Notes under the pieces: model-generated
What the model was told of the DNA's origin: nothing
Databases searched by the model: none
What the model saw: only the letters and a program-made list of their open reading frames with translations
Program-made: the position numbers and the translations under genes
From: an uncultured Acidobacteriia bacterium
Lineage (GTDB): Bacteria; Acidobacteriota; Terriglobia; Bryobacterales; Bryobacteraceae
Assembly (NCBI GenBank): GCA_903851195.1
Contig: CAINNJ010000064.1
Span: 248,001 to 312,000, forward strand
Direction: 5' to 3'
DNA: 64,000 nt
Shown: one piece after another, positions 16,291 through 25,250 of the stretch
Layout: every line of letters starts with the position of its first letter
Position numbering within the stretch: the first letter of the stretch is position 1

Positions 16291-17097
16291 ATGGCCTTAT
16301 ATCCGCGTTCGGGAATGGCGCTCTTTTTCGCGCCGGCTTGTCTGTTTTTGGCCGCCGCCTTATCGCTGGCGGGTCAGGAATCGCCTGAGCGGGAGAAGGG
16401 CGGCACGGCTCCGTACACGGTCGATACCGGTACGCACATTGCACTCGGACTGATCAACAGCGTCAGCACCAAACATTCCTCACCCGGAGACCGGATCTAT
16501 CTGGAAACGGTGTTCCCCATCGTCATCCAGAATCACATCGTGATCCCGCCGGGAAGCTACGTTACCGGCACCGTGACGGACGTGAAACGGCCCGGCCGTG
16601 TACGCGGACGGGGCGAACTGTACGTCCGGTTCGATTCCATTACTCTGCCCAACGGCGTGACCCGCGACTTCCGGTCCCGGCTCGGCGGTATCGACGCGCG
16701 CGGCTCGGAGCACCTCGACAAGAAAGAGGGCATGATCAAGGGCGATTCGAATAAGGGCGGAGACGCCCGGACCGTGGGAGAAGGCGCGGCGGCGGGAGCC
16801 TCCATCGGCGCGATTGCCGCGGCGGCCTCGGGGCATTCCGGGCTGGGAGCGGGAATCGGTGGAGCGGCGGGCGCCGCCGCGGGACTCGCCGGGGTGTTGC
16901 TCACCCGCGGCCCGGACGCGGTCCTCGCCAAGGGCAGCACCATCGAGATGGTGCTCGACCGGCCGCTGGTTTTCGAACCTGCGGAAGTCAACTTCAATAC
17001 GGCACAGAACTCCGGACACTACTCCGACGGCCCCGGCCCCGTGCAACCGAACAAAGGCGGCGGGCTGCAGGCACCCGTCCGGCGGATGCCGTTTTAA
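16291..17097 (+). CDS. Secreted protein with TrbI/VirB10-like beta region and glycine zipper
   Basis: 268 residues with a signal peptide (to about residue 28). Residues about 42-110 (GTHIALGLINSVSTKHSSPG ... HIVIPPGSYVTGTV) resemble the beta-barrel region of TrbI/VirB10-type proteins, a fold also common in stand-alone acidobacterial envelope proteins. Residues about 165-205 are a run of small residues (GAAAGASIGAIAAAASGHSG, then more), a glycine-zipper segment that could insert into a membrane. No other conjugation gene is near, so a secretion role is not supported. AAGGG precedes the ATG and a TACAAT lies at 16269-16274. Confidence 0.65.
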   Translation: MALYPRSGMALFFAPACLFLAAALSLAGQESPEREKGGTAPYTVDTGTHIALGLINSVSTKHSSPGDRIYLETVFPIVIQNHIVIPPGSYVTGTVTDVKRPGRVRGRGELYVRFDSITLPNGVTRDFRSRLGGIDARGSEHLDKKEGMIKGDSNKGGDARTVGEGAAAGASIGAIAAAASGHSGLGAGIGGAAGAAAGLAGVLLTRGPDAVLAKGSTIEMVLDRPLVFEPAEVNFNTAQNSGHYSDGPGPVQPNKGGGLQAPVRRMPF

Positions 17098-17127
17098 ACC
17101 GGCGGAAGCCCGTTTCAAAAAAGATTT

Positions 17128-17652
17128 CTACATCAGGAAGCCGCTGAGAGCGGTTACAATCCCTACCGTCGCGCTGATGATTCCGATCACCGGGAACAGC
17201 TTCGAACGCGCAATGAAGTAGAGCGACGTCAGCACGAGCCCGATTTCCAGCAATCCTTCGCCAAAATCGTAACGCAGCCCCTTCGCCTCGATCTGCTCGG
17301 TCTCCTTTTCCGTTTCCGTGGCCTTTTCCTGGGCTTCTTTCGCCTCCCGGTCGTACCGTTTCTTTTCGGATGCGTACTTTTCGAGCGTCTTGTCCGCGGT
17401 GGCCGATCGCGCCGGCATGGCGTTCAACAGGTCCTCTCCCGTTTCCAGGAGGTGATATTTTGTTTTTTTAGCCTGGTAGTAAGACCATTGATCGTTCGCA
17501 TCGGCTTTGAGCAGCACTGCTTTGGTATGCGCCCTGTGCGAAATAATCGTCACCACGGCCAGCAGAACAGCCAGGATCGACGCCACCACGCCAATCGCTT
17601 TACCCGCCGGATCGTGATGTTCGGTTTCGTGATGAATCTCTAATTCAGCCAT
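17128..17652 (-). CDS. DUF4337 membrane protein
   Basis: 174 residues. One membrane helix at about 18-37, a long charged coiled-coil segment rich in Lys/Glu (about 60-135, e.g. EKYASEKKRYDREAKEAQEK) and two helices at the C-terminus. Order and the NDQWSYYQAKKTK motif match DUF4337, a family of unknown function widespread in Proteobacteria and Acidobacteriota. It converges on the preceding gene and lies 22 bases downstream of a VOC protein. Confidence 0.82.
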   Translation of the reverse strand: MAELEIHHETEHHDPAGKAIGVVASILAVLLAVVTIISHRAHTKAVLLKADANDQWSYYQAKKTKYHLLETGEDLLNAMPARSATADKTLEKYASEKKRYDREAKEAQEKATETEKETEQIEAKGLRYDFGEGLLEIGLVLTSLYFIARSKLFPVIGIISATVGIVTALSGFLM

Positions 17653-17674
17653 ATTGTCAGTTCATTTTACAGGG

Positions 17675-18067
17675 TTAGTCCAGAGGCCGCCCGATTTCCC
17701 AGTGGTGGCCGAACGGATCCACGATTCTTCCGAGACGCCAGCCGTACTGCTCGCTGACCGGCCAGACCACCGTCGCACCCGCGGTGACGGCCCGGTCGAA
17801 AGCGTCGTCCGGATCCGCTACCGTCATCACCATCCTCGCGGTCCCGCCGCGCAGCGTCTCCGGACTGAAATTCTGGTGCTCCGGAGACTCATCGGCGACC
17901 CAGAATTCAGAGGTTCCGACGGCGAGACGCGCCACCACGGCGCCGTCTTCACTGTCGATCCGAAAAAGTTCCGTTGCCCCGAAGGCGGCTTTGTAGAAAT
18001 TGATTGCTTTTGCCCCGTGGCGCACCGAGAGCATGGCGGCGAGCGTGGTGGTGGAATGGTCCGGCAT
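17675..18067 (-). CDS. VOC-superfamily (PhnB-like) protein
   Basis: 130 residues with the beta-alpha-beta repeats of the glyoxalase/bleomycin-resistance fold: AINFYKAAFGATELFRI in the first half and FDRAVTAGATVVWPV...VDPFGHHWEIGRP in the second. PhnB-like members often lack a full metal site and their substrate is unknown. It follows the topoisomerase-helicase gene on the same strand with a 25-base gap. Confidence 0.85.
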   Translation of the reverse strand: MPDHSTTTLAAMLSVRHGAKAINFYKAAFGATELFRIDSEDGAVVARLAVGTSEFWVADESPEHQNFSPETLRGGTARMVMTVADPDDAFDRAVTAGATVVWPVSEQYGWRLGRIVDPFGHHWEIGRPLD

Positions 18068-18092
18068 TCGTTCAGACTACACCGGATGCCGG

Positions 18093-21000
18093 CTAGACGC
18101 GGGCTTCGTTCAGGATGCGGTAAATCTGCGCGCCGTACTTCTCCACCGCCTTGATGCCGATGCCGGGGATGGCCAGCAGTTCGGCGGCGGTCCGCGGCTG
18201 GTTCTCGGCGATCGCGAACAGCACTTTATCGGACATGATGCGGAAGGCCGGCACGCTTTGTTTTTTCGCGACCGCGCGCCTCCATTCTTTCAGCATGGCG
18301 CCCGCGCGGGTTTCTTCCTTTTCCGGCGGCGTCTGGTCGGGCGGCTCCCCCGCGAAGTGCAGGGATTCGTCCGGGGGAAACGGGGCAGCAAAATCGGGCA
18401 CCGGCTCCGGCCGGCTCAATGGAGAACGTGCCGCTTTCTTCTTCACTGCCTTCGTCTTCGGAGCGGACGCCTTCTTCTTCCGTCCCTTCCTCGCGTTTTG
18501 CGGCGCGGCCTCGCGAATGGTCAGTTCGAGCGGCGTGTCCTCATCCACATACTCGGCATCGCGCGTGAGGCTTGCCTTACGGAACGGGATCTGTTTGCCG
18601 TCTTTCTCGAAAACGGAATCGACCAGGCGCACCAGGCCGAGCCGCGCCAGCGAGCCCATCAGTTCCTCAAACCCGTCGCGGCTGATACCGTTGGCGGCGC
18701 ACAACTCGGTGTGCAGTTTGCCCACGGACCGCCCGTTCAGGCGGAGCGAGTCCAGCACATCCCGCGCCACCGTCTGCTCCTGTTCCGTCGCTGGCCGGAA
18801 GCGCTGGGCCACGCAGCTTTCCGGCGCGCAGAAATCGCAGATTCCACAGGGCTTCTGGCTGTCCGCGGTGTCGCCGAAGTGGCGCACCAGGCTCGACATG
18901 CGGCACTGGTTACTCTGCGCATAGCGAATCATCGCTTCGATCTGAGCCTGTTTCTGCTCCCCCTGGGAGATGTAGGAATCGCGCCATTCCGGCGTGCCGA
19001 GGCTCAGGTTATCGGAGGCATCGATGATGACGCCACTGTGTGTCCAGAGCTTTTCCAGCGCTTTCTCGAAGACATCTGCAGGCACGCGGCTCTGCTTCTC
19101 GATCAACTCGCGGGGCTGCGGCTGCGCGCGCAGACCGCTGTAGATGCGGTCCAGCAGTTTGACGTCCGGATAGTCGCGCTCGAAGAAGAAATCGTGCGTG
19201 TGCCGGTCCGCGTAGGAGTGCATCAGGATGGCGCGGCTGGGTTCGCCGTCGCGTCCGGCGCGCCCGATCTCCTGATAGTAGGCTTCGATGCTGCCCGGCA
19301 ATGCGGTGTGAATCACGGAGCGGATGTTCGACTTGTCGATGCCCATGCCGAACGCGATGGTGGCCACGATGACCTCGAGTTTCCCTCCCAGAAATCCATC
19401 CTGCACGCGACGCCGGCGATCGGCATCCAGTCCGGCATGGTACGCCGCCGTGGGGAACTCGCCAGCCAGCAACGCCGCCACGCTTTCGGCCTGCTTGCGG
19501 CTGGGCGTGTAGATGATGGCCGGACGATGGTCGTCGTCGGAAAGCAGTTCTTTCGCCAGGTCCGGCCGCTGCGAGGGATTCGTCTCGACCACTTCAATCG
19601 CGATGTTGGAGCGGCGGAAGCCGTGGATGAAGCTCGCCTGCTGATCGAGTCCCAGCTGGTTGCAGATATCCCGCTGCACCACCACCGTGGCGGTCGCGGT
19701 GAGCGCGATCACCGGCGCGGGCCGGAAAGTCGGCAGATAGCCGCCAAGAAGGCGGTAGTCCGGCCGGAAATCATGGCCCCATTGCGAGATGCAGTGCGCT
19801 TCGTCGATGGCGATCAGAGACGGCTTGCGCTTCGCCAGCATCTCGGGAAAACCGGGCACTCGCAGCCTTTCCGGCGCGATGAAGAGAAACTGCAGCTTGC
19901 CGTTCAGATAGTCGATACAGACCTGCCGGGATGCCGCGCGGTCCCGCCCGGAGTGGATGCACTCGACGGCGAAACCCCGCTCCCGCAGCTTCGCGTACTG
20001 GTCTTCCATCAGCGCGATCAGCGGACTGATCACCAGCGTAGTGCCCCCGCGCGCGAGGCCGGGCAACTGGTAACAAAGCGACTTGCCAGCGCCGGTTGGC
20101 ATGACCAGCAACGCGTCGCGGCCTTCGATCACCGTGCGGCAGACTTCTTCCTGATTCGCCCGGAACGCGTCGAAGCCGAAGGCGCGGTGAAGCAAAGCGT
20201 TGAGCGGCTCGTCAGGTGCAGCGTAAGGCGTTTCCGGAGCGATCGCGGCGGGCGCGTTCAGGGCAAGCGGACGGACATCGCCCTGTCCGGCCGGCTGCCG
20301 GAGCGATGCCGAAGCGGCCACCGGTCCCCCGCCCCCGTTTTGTCTTCGCGGCGCCGCGGGGATGTGCCCGACCTTGCCGACCACCTCGCGCACATAGTCT
20401 TCGATCCCGCGCAAGAACGGTTCCAGCTGAGCCTCACCCCGCTGGATGCGCTTCAGATAGGCCTCCCACTGCCCCGTCATGGCCGGGCTCTTCACTTCCG
20501 GGTGGACCACCTCAATCAGCTGAATGCCCTTGTCCGTCGCCTCCAGATTTTTCGCGTTGCGCACAATGTACTCGCGCTTCAGCAGCACTTCGATGATGGA
20601 GGCGCGGGTGGCCGGAGTTCCCAGGCCGTTCTCTTTCATCGCATCCGACAGCTCTTTCTCATCGAGCGTCTTACCGGCCGTTTCCATGGCCGTGAGCAGC
20701 GTGGCCTCCGTAAAGCGCTTCGGCGCGCGCGTCTTCTTGCGGACGGACTCGGCATCCAGAACATCCTGGGCCTGCCCTCGTGCCAAGCCGGACGGCAGAG
20801 CCTGATCTTCTTCCTGGGCCTCTTCTCCGGCTTTGGCTTTTTTAGCCTTCTTCTTCTCCGTCTGGAAATCGAGGACCTTCCAGCCCACCTGCTGAATCGC
20901 TTTGCCGGAAGAGTGGTAGCGGTCGATCACAGCCGCGCTGGTGATCGCGGTAATGATGGTGGTCACGGACCAGATGTGGTCCTCATGCCAGCAACTCAGC

Positions 21001-22250
21001 AGCCGGCGGCAGACCAGATCGTAGATCTTCTTTTCATCGGGCGAGAGATCCACGCGGTCGGGCGAGGTGACGGTGGGGATGATGGCGTGGTGATCGCTGA
21101 CCTTCGTGTCGTCGACATAGCGACGGCCCAGTGGCTTCTCGCCCGTACCGGGGGCAATCAGTTCTTTGTATGGCCCGGCAATGGTTTGCACGATGCGGGG
21201 CAGCGTGCCGGCGACATCCTGAGAAAGATGGCGGCTGTCCGTACGCGGATAGCTCAGCAGCTTATGGCGTTCATAGAGGGCCTGCGCGACGTCCAGCGTA
21301 TGCTGCGCGCTGAAGCCGAAGAGCCGGTTGGCGTGGCGCTGCAGTTCCGTCAGATCGTAGAGCGGCGGCGGTCCCATGCGCTGCGTTTCCGCTTTCACGG
21401 ACTCGATCGCGGCGGCGCCGGTCCGGGCGCGCTCAACGATCTGTTTGGCCTCCACGCCGTCCGCGGGCAGTCGCGCCGATTTCTGGATCTCTTCCACGTC
21501 GCGGACCCACGTCCCCCGGTAGGCTTCGGCGTCGGGCCGTCCGGTGGGGCGAAAGGTCGCGATCACCTCGATGTAGTCTTCCGGGACGAAGCGGCGAATG
21601 GCCAGTTCGCGATCGACCACCATGGCGAGCGTGGGAGTCTGCACGCGGCCCACGCTTAGTTCATCACCGTAGGTGAGCGTGTAAGCGCGGGAGAGATTCA
21701 TGCCGACCAGCCAGTCTGCGCGGCTGCGTCCCTTGGCGGCGTTGGCGAGCGGTTCGTAGTCTTCGCCGGGTTTCACCGAGTCGAAGCCCTTGCGGATGGC
21801 CTCCGGCGTGAGCGAAGAAATCCAGAGGCGGCTGATGGGCTTCGAGCAGCCCGCGGCTTCATAAATGTAGCGGAAGATCAGTTCGCCTTCGCGGCCCGCG
21901 TCCGTTGCGCAGATGATGCGACCGACGCGCGCCGACGACAGAATCTTCCGGACGACTTCGAACTGGTCTTTGGTCTTTTCGTAGACGACCAGCGGCCAGG
22001 CCTGCGGAAGCATCGGCAGGGACTCCCGCCGCCAGGCTTTCCACTGCGGCTGTATCTCATGAGGCTGCGCGAGAGCCGCGAGATGGCCGATCGCCCAGGT
22101 AACGACGTAGCCGTTGCCATGCAGATAGCCGTCGCCTTTGGTGGTGGCACCCAGCACTTTGGCGATATCACGCGCAACCGAGGGCTTTTCGGCAAGGACG
22201 GCCACGGCCCCGGTCTTTCCCGATGGAGGATCGCCTGCGGTATTGCTCAA
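18093..22250 (-). CDS. Topoisomerase III-RecQ helicase fusion protein
   Basis: 1385 residues in one frame. Residues about 15-650 are a type IA topoisomerase III: VLAEKPSVARDI and DAGREGELIF of the TOPRIM domain, catalytic Tyr334 in LLSYPRTDSRH, and a helical gate ending LKRIQRGEAQLEPFLRGIED. A 30-residue Ala/Gly/Pro linker leads to a RecQ helicase from about 683: Walker A MPTGAGKS (717-724), DEAH (816-819) in IAIDEAHCISQWGHDFRPDY, GRAGRDG, a Zn cluster CGICDFC with an upstream Cys (about 1115-1140), a winged helix, and an HRDC domain (about 1316-1385). Separate Top3 and RecQ proteins cooperate to dissolve recombination intermediates; here they are one chain. The TTG start is uncertain by about 20 codons. 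Confidence 0.93.
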   Translation of the reverse strand: MSNTAGDPPSGKTGAVAVLAEKPSVARDIAKVLGATTKGDGYLHGNGYVVTWAIGHLAALAQPHEIQPQWKAWRRESLPMLPQAWPLVVYEKTKDQFEVVRKILSSARVGRIICATDAGREGELIFRYIYEAAGCSKPISRLWISSLTPEAIRKGFDSVKPGEDYEPLANAAKGRSRADWLVGMNLSRAYTLTYGDELSVGRVQTPTLAMVVDRELAIRRFVPEDYIEVIATFRPTGRPDAEAYRGTWVRDVEEIQKSARLPADGVEAKQIVERARTGAAAIESVKAETQRMGPPPLYDLTELQRHANRLFGFSAQHTLDVAQALYERHKLLSYPRTDSRHLSQDVAGTLPRIVQTIAGPYKELIAPGTGEKPLGRRYVDDTKVSDHHAIIPTVTSPDRVDLSPDEKKIYDLVCRRLLSCWHEDHIWSVTTIITAITSAAVIDRYHSSGKAIQQVGWKVLDFQTEKKKAKKAKAGEEAQEEDQALPSGLARGQAQDVLDAESVRKKTRAPKRFTEATLLTAMETAGKTLDEKELSDAMKENGLGTPATRASIIEVLLKREYIVRNAKNLEATDKGIQLIEVVHPEVKSPAMTGQWEAYLKRIQRGEAQLEPFLRGIEDYVREVVGKVGHIPAAPRRQNGGGGPVAASASLRQPAGQGDVRPLALNAPAAIAPETPYAAPDEPLNALLHRAFGFDAFRANQEEVCRTVIEGRDALLVMPTGAGKSLCYQLPGLARGGTTLVISPLIALMEDQYAKLRERGFAVECIHSGRDRAASRQVCIDYLNGKLQFLFIAPERLRVPGFPEMLAKRKPSLIAIDEAHCISQWGHDFRPDYRLLGGYLPTFRPAPVIALTATATVVVQRDICNQLGLDQQASFIHGFRRSNIAIEVVETNPSQRPDLAKELLSDDDHRPAIIYTPSRKQAESVAALLAGEFPTAAYHAGLDADRRRRVQDGFLGGKLEVIVATIAFGMGIDKSNIRSVIHTALPGSIEAYYQEIGRAGRDGEPSRAILMHSYADRHTHDFFFERDYPDVKLLDRIYSGLRAQPQPRELIEKQSRVPADVFEKALEKLWTHSGVIIDASDNLSLGTPEWRDSYISQGEQKQAQIEAMIRYAQSNQCRMSSLVRHFGDTADSQKPCGICDFCAPESCVAQRFRPATEQEQTVARDVLDSLRLNGRSVGKLHTELCAANGISRDGFEELMGSLARLGLVRLVDSVFEKDGKQIPFRKASLTRDAEYVDEDTPLELTIREAAPQNARKGRKKKASAPKTKAVKKKAARSPLSRPEPVPDFAAPFPPDESLHFAGEPPDQTPPEKEETRAGAMLKEWRRAVAKKQSVPAFRIMSDKVLFAIAENQPRTAAELLAIPGIGIKAVEKYGAQIYRILNEARV

Positions 22251-22349
22251 TCCTCTATTTTAGTGGCAGTGCGGTGTTCGGGGGTAAAACAGGGGGGTAA
22301 AACACGGAAGATGTGCGGGAACGGAGGATGCGTTAGAATGAAGTTTCGT

Positions 22350-22426
22350 GCACCCGTAGCTCAGCTGGATAGAGCGTTTGCCTCCGAAGCAAAAGGTCGC
22401 CTGTTCGAATCAGGCCGGGTGCACCA
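22350..22426 (+). tRNA. tRNA-Arg (anticodon CCG)
   Basis: Complete cloverleaf of 77 nt with encoded CCA: acceptor GCACCCG/CGGGTGC, D stem GCTC/GAGC, anticodon stem TTTGC/GCAAA with loop CTCCGAA giving anticodon CCG, T stem GCCTG/CAGGC around TTCGAAT. It marks the edge of a decayed region and is a typical integration site, though no second copy of its 3' end was found in the window. Confidence 0.96.
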
Positions 22427-22458
22427 AAACCCCGCAAAATCAACAAGTTGGCAAGGGT

Positions 22459-23231
22459 TCAATCAAAAACGGAACCTTTGCCCTTCGAACAAGCGATCGA
22501 GTTTGAACTCCCACAGTTGTAAGGAAGGCGAAATCCGCCTCGCGGAATACCTGACGGCACTGCCGGCTTGCGCAGTGCTTGAATCAAAGCTGCATGCTTC
22601 GCGCAAAGTTGCGCGACGAAATGGGCAGCAAGCAGAGGGATGTCCCCGGTCCGCTCACGCGGCGGAGGCATGCGCAGATGGATTTGCCTCAACTTCTCAA
22701 ATAGATCTTCACGAAACCTCTTCGCCTGCACTTCGGCGAGCAAATCCCGATTTGTCGCGGCGATCAAGCGCACGTTGCTCGTGAACGGCTTTCCCCCTCC
22801 AACCCGCGTTTCCTCGCCACCGTCCAGGACCCGGAGCAGCATCGCCTGAACAGTGAGCGCAAGCTCTCCGACCTCATCCAGAAACAACGTCCCCTCATTG
22901 GACTCTTCGATGAGGCCCGCCCGGTCGATGGCCTCGTTGAAGGCTCCTTTTCTGGTCCCGAAAAGCTCAGATCTCGCAGTTCCAGGGTCGCCGGCGAACA
23001 CGGAGCAGTTAACCGCACGGAAACTGCCCCGAACGCTCTCGTAATGGATGGCGTGTGCGAGAACGTCCTACCGGTCCCGGTTTCCCCGTCGATCAACACT
23101 GTCAAACTGTCTTCCCGCTCAGTTCGGCGCGCGAGGGAAATCAGATCTTTCAGCGCCTGACTGTCTCCCACAAGGACGCCAACATCGGAAATGCCGCGCA
23201 GAACTTCACGCCCTTTCGAATTCAGGCTCAA
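22459..23231 (-). pseudogene. Sigma-54 activator AAA+ domain, truncated and frameshifted
   Basis: Two minus-strand frames together make most of an NtrC-type central domain. The first (from 23231) has VLVGDSQALKDLISLARR and LIDGETGTGR; the second resumes with SVFAGDPGTARSELFGTRKGA, EGTLFLDEVGELALTVQAML and VRLIAATNRDLLAEV. A one-base loss near 23070, just after Walker A (GGTAGGACG where GGTAGGGACG is expected), separates them. The receiver domain is missing and the end after about 22560 no longer resembles the WPGNVREL region or a Fis-type HTH. It cannot yield a working activator. Confidence 0.8.
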
Positions 23232-23505
23232 AGACTCCGGCGACTACCGGACCCGAACGGAGTGGCACGCGTGCGTGGTTTGGACGAGGCTGGCCGGCTG
23301 GGCCGCCAGCCTGAAGAAAGGCGCCTTTATCGAAGTCGAGGGCGAACTCCGGTACCGCGAGTTCCAGCCGAAAGATTCCGACCTCAAAGTCCGCGCCGCA
23401 GAAATCCACGTGACCTCGATCATCACGCTGGATCGTGCGGAGAAGTCCGAGACCGACGATACCGGCGGCGGCGAGTCGCCGACTGACGACGACACTCCTT
23501 TCTGA
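23206..23505 (+). pseudogene. ssb: Single-stranded DNA-binding protein, N-terminally truncated
   Basis: The last roughly 95 residues of an SSB: RTRTEWHACVVWTRLAGWA, SLKKGAFIEVEGELRYREFQ, a central spacer and the acidic tip DDDTPF that binds partner proteins in intact SSB. The first OB-fold strands (the usual MxNRVxLxGN region, about 45 residues) are absent because similarity stops at about 23220, where a sigma-54 activator fragment begins on the other strand. The frame could still start at 23191, but the product would lack half of the OB fold. Confidence 0.78.
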
Positions 23506-23687
23506 ATCTGACCTCAGGGCGTTCACCCGACCAATGGACGCCCTGAACTCTCCGACGAGCCCGCTATGCCCTGGCGGTCACACTTGCGCTTCGTACCAAT
23601 TATGCTTTGGGGGATGCAGTCCGAGAAAGGCTCTGTGCCTCGCGATCACCTGGCGCACCGGCCAGCCAGTCAACCCATCGGCATGCT

Positions 23688-23710
23688 ATTGTGTACACAG
23701 AGTACGCAAT
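23688..23710. promoter_or_regulatory. Inverted repeat, probable toxin-antitoxin operator
   Basis: ATTGTGTAC (23688-23696), five-base spacer ACAGA, GTACGCAAT (23702-23710); 8 of 9 arm positions pair. It ends one base before the antitoxin ATG, as expected for an operator at which a Phd/YefM antitoxin represses its own genes. Confidence 0.55.
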
Positions 23711-23711
23711 C

Positions 23712-23990
23712 ATGGAAACTGAGAAGATCGGTATGCGCGAGTTCCGTGAGAACCTGGCGGGCTATCTGGAAGCTGGTAGGCCTCTTGCCATCACTCGTCA
23801 CGGCGAGACACTCGGCTTCTTTATTCCTGCCCAAAAGAAGAGCCGCAAGGCCGAGGTCGAGGCCATGCGGGCAGCAGCCAGAGAACTCGACACCATGATT
23901 GCAGCCTGGGGCGCGTCCGAAGACGAACTCATGCAGGAGTACAAGGAGATCCGTCGCACCAGCCGCGAGAAGAAACGGAATGCCGGCTAA
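23712..23990 (+). CDS. Phd/YefM-type antitoxin
   Basis: 92 residues from ATG 23712. METEKIGMREFRENLAGYLE and PLAITRHGETLGFFIP match the Phd/YefM fold, whose N-terminal half binds DNA as a dimer; the C-terminal half is charged and helical, the usual toxin-wrapping part. It overlaps the PIN toxin by 11 bases (toxin ATG at 23980), the standard antitoxin-first layout. An inverted repeat directly upstream is the likely operator. Confidence 0.85.
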   Translation: METEKIGMREFRENLAGYLEAGRPLAITRHGETLGFFIPAQKKSRKAEVEAMRAAARELDTMIAAWGASEDELMQEYKEIRRTSREKKRNAG

Positions 23991-24402
23991 AGCGCTGGTG
24001 CTGGACGCCAACATTCTGATTCGCGCGGTACTTGGGCGGCGCGTTCGCCGCATTCTCGAGTCTCACGCCGATACCATTTCATTCTTCATTCCCGAGACAG
24101 CGTACGCGGAAGCCGCGGAACATCTGGCCGCACTGGTCGTTAGGCGCGGTGGCGATCCCGCGAAGGCAGAGCGCTTGTTGCGAGCGATGGCCGGACTCGG
24201 GACCCTCGTGAGTGCGGAAATCTACGCGGAGTTCGAAGCGGAGGCTCAAAAAAGGCTGGGAACCCGCGACCCCGGGGACTGGCCGATTCTGGCCGCCGCC
24301 TTAGCTCTCGGTTGCCCGATCTGGACGGAAGACACTGATTTCTTCGGTTGCGGAGTCGCAACGTGGACATCCGCAAGCATCGACAGCTTCCTCACGAATT
24401 AG
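23980..24402 (+). CDS. PIN-domain toxin (VapC-like ribonuclease)
   Basis: 140 residues with a complete set of PIN acidic residues: LVLDANILIRAV (first Asp), PETAYAEAAEH (Glu), DPGDWPILAAALALG (Asp) and IWTEDTDFFG (late Asp pair). VapC-type toxins cut tRNA or rRNA with Mg2+. Paired with the overlapping Phd-like antitoxin; a degraded second copy of the junction lies 975 bases downstream. Confidence 0.87.
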   Translation: MPAKALVLDANILIRAVLGRRVRRILESHADTISFFIPETAYAEAAEHLAALVVRRGGDPAKAERLLRAMAGLGTLVSAEIYAEFEAEAQKRLGTRDPGDWPILAAALALGCPIWTEDTDFFGCGVATWTSASIDSFLTN

Positions 24403-24801
24403 CCACCCCGCAAGCAATTCCGATTAACGATCTTTCGCAGGCCGCAGCGCCGAAGAAAGTCGGCCGTGAAGCCACTCTCGAGCTCGGTACGCGAGCCCGA
24501 TGTACCCCGTAAATTCTACACCGAGAGTGCCACTGGTCGAGCACCGACGGGCGCCCCCAGTCTCCCGCTTCACGCTGTTCTCCGCGGCACTACCGCAATT
24601 CCCCTATTGAGTTCCGGAAACGCCCCGCTCTTCGCCAGCGCAGCCGGGCATTCCGGCCAGTAGAGCCGGACAAGTTCCAGCCAGCTCTTCATTCGCTCGT
24701 TAACTCCCGGAACAAACAGTCTTCGGTTCGACCGTCATCAGATTCAACAACTTAAGCTCTCTTCTGCCTCAATCTATTTTCTGCCCGCACGCGAATTCCA
24801 G
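24403..24801. other. Non-coding stretch, nothing recognised
   Basis: No frame here shows codon use or residues like a real protein, and no RNA is evident. It separates the intact toxin-antitoxin pair from its decayed copy and is probably part of the same rearranged zone. Confidence 0.5.
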
Positions 24802-24826
24802 ATTGTCTCGACAGTGTCAAGACAAT
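24802..24826. promoter_or_regulatory. 25-bp near-perfect palindrome upstream of the decayed TA copy
   Basis: ATTGTCTCGACA-G-TGTCAAGACAAT, with 11 of 12 arm positions pairing around a single central base. It starts and ends with the same ATTGT/ACAAT-type arms as the operator of the intact pair (ATTGTGTAC/GTACGCAAT). The minus strand also carries TTGACA. Probably the surviving operator of the lost module. Confidence 0.45.
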
Positions 24827-24875
24827 TCATATCCATCCTTGGCGCCGGACTTCAACCTCCCGAATCTGTTTCACC

Positions 24876-25115
24876 GCAGCCTGAGGCGCGCCCGAAGACG
24901 AACTCACGCAGGAGTACACGGAGATCCCTCGCACCAGCCGCGAGAAGAAACGGAAGGCCGGCGAAAGCGCTGGTGCCGGACGCCAACACTCTGATCCGCT
25001 CGGTACTCGGGCGGCGTGTTCGCGGGTTCCGCGAGTCTCACGCCGAGACCATTTCCTTCTTCCTTCCGGAGACTCGGAACGCACTGGAGTCCCGCCCTCT
25101 GCGCGGAGTTCGAAC
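24876..25115 (+). pseudogene. Decayed copy of the Phd-PIN junction
   Basis: Bases 24876-25075 align with 23900-24100 at an offset of 975, covering the antitoxin tail and toxin head. The toxin ATG is AAG here and the antitoxin TAA is GAA, so neither gene can be made as before. After about 25080 an internal part is gone; a short stretch near 25090-25115 matches the later toxin region around 24222. The rest of the antitoxin is absent. Confidence 0.75.
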
Positions 25116-25250
25116 CATGTGTTAGCCGCTTTTCCAACGGCGATCGGCGCTCACCCCCTGGGAATTGGACCCTGAACTAAGGCCCCCATCCGGACTTGCT
25201 CCCTCTCCACCCAAAAAGCCAGGCCGTCGTGCCATTCTTATTGTTCAGCT

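Noticed and set aside
16291-17097. TrbI/VirB10 component of a conjugation system
   Set aside because: Only a limited beta region is similar and no other type IV secretion gene is near.
18000-21659. A 1219-codon open frame on the plus strand opposite the topoisomerase-RecQ gene
   Set aside because: It is antisense to a gene with complete catalytic motifs; its translation is rich in Arg, His and Ala without any motif, as expected of a GC-rich shadow.
22400-22426. Attachment site for an integrative element at the tRNA-Arg 3' end
   Set aside because: No second copy of the 3' end and no integrase gene were found in the window, so no att feature is annotated.
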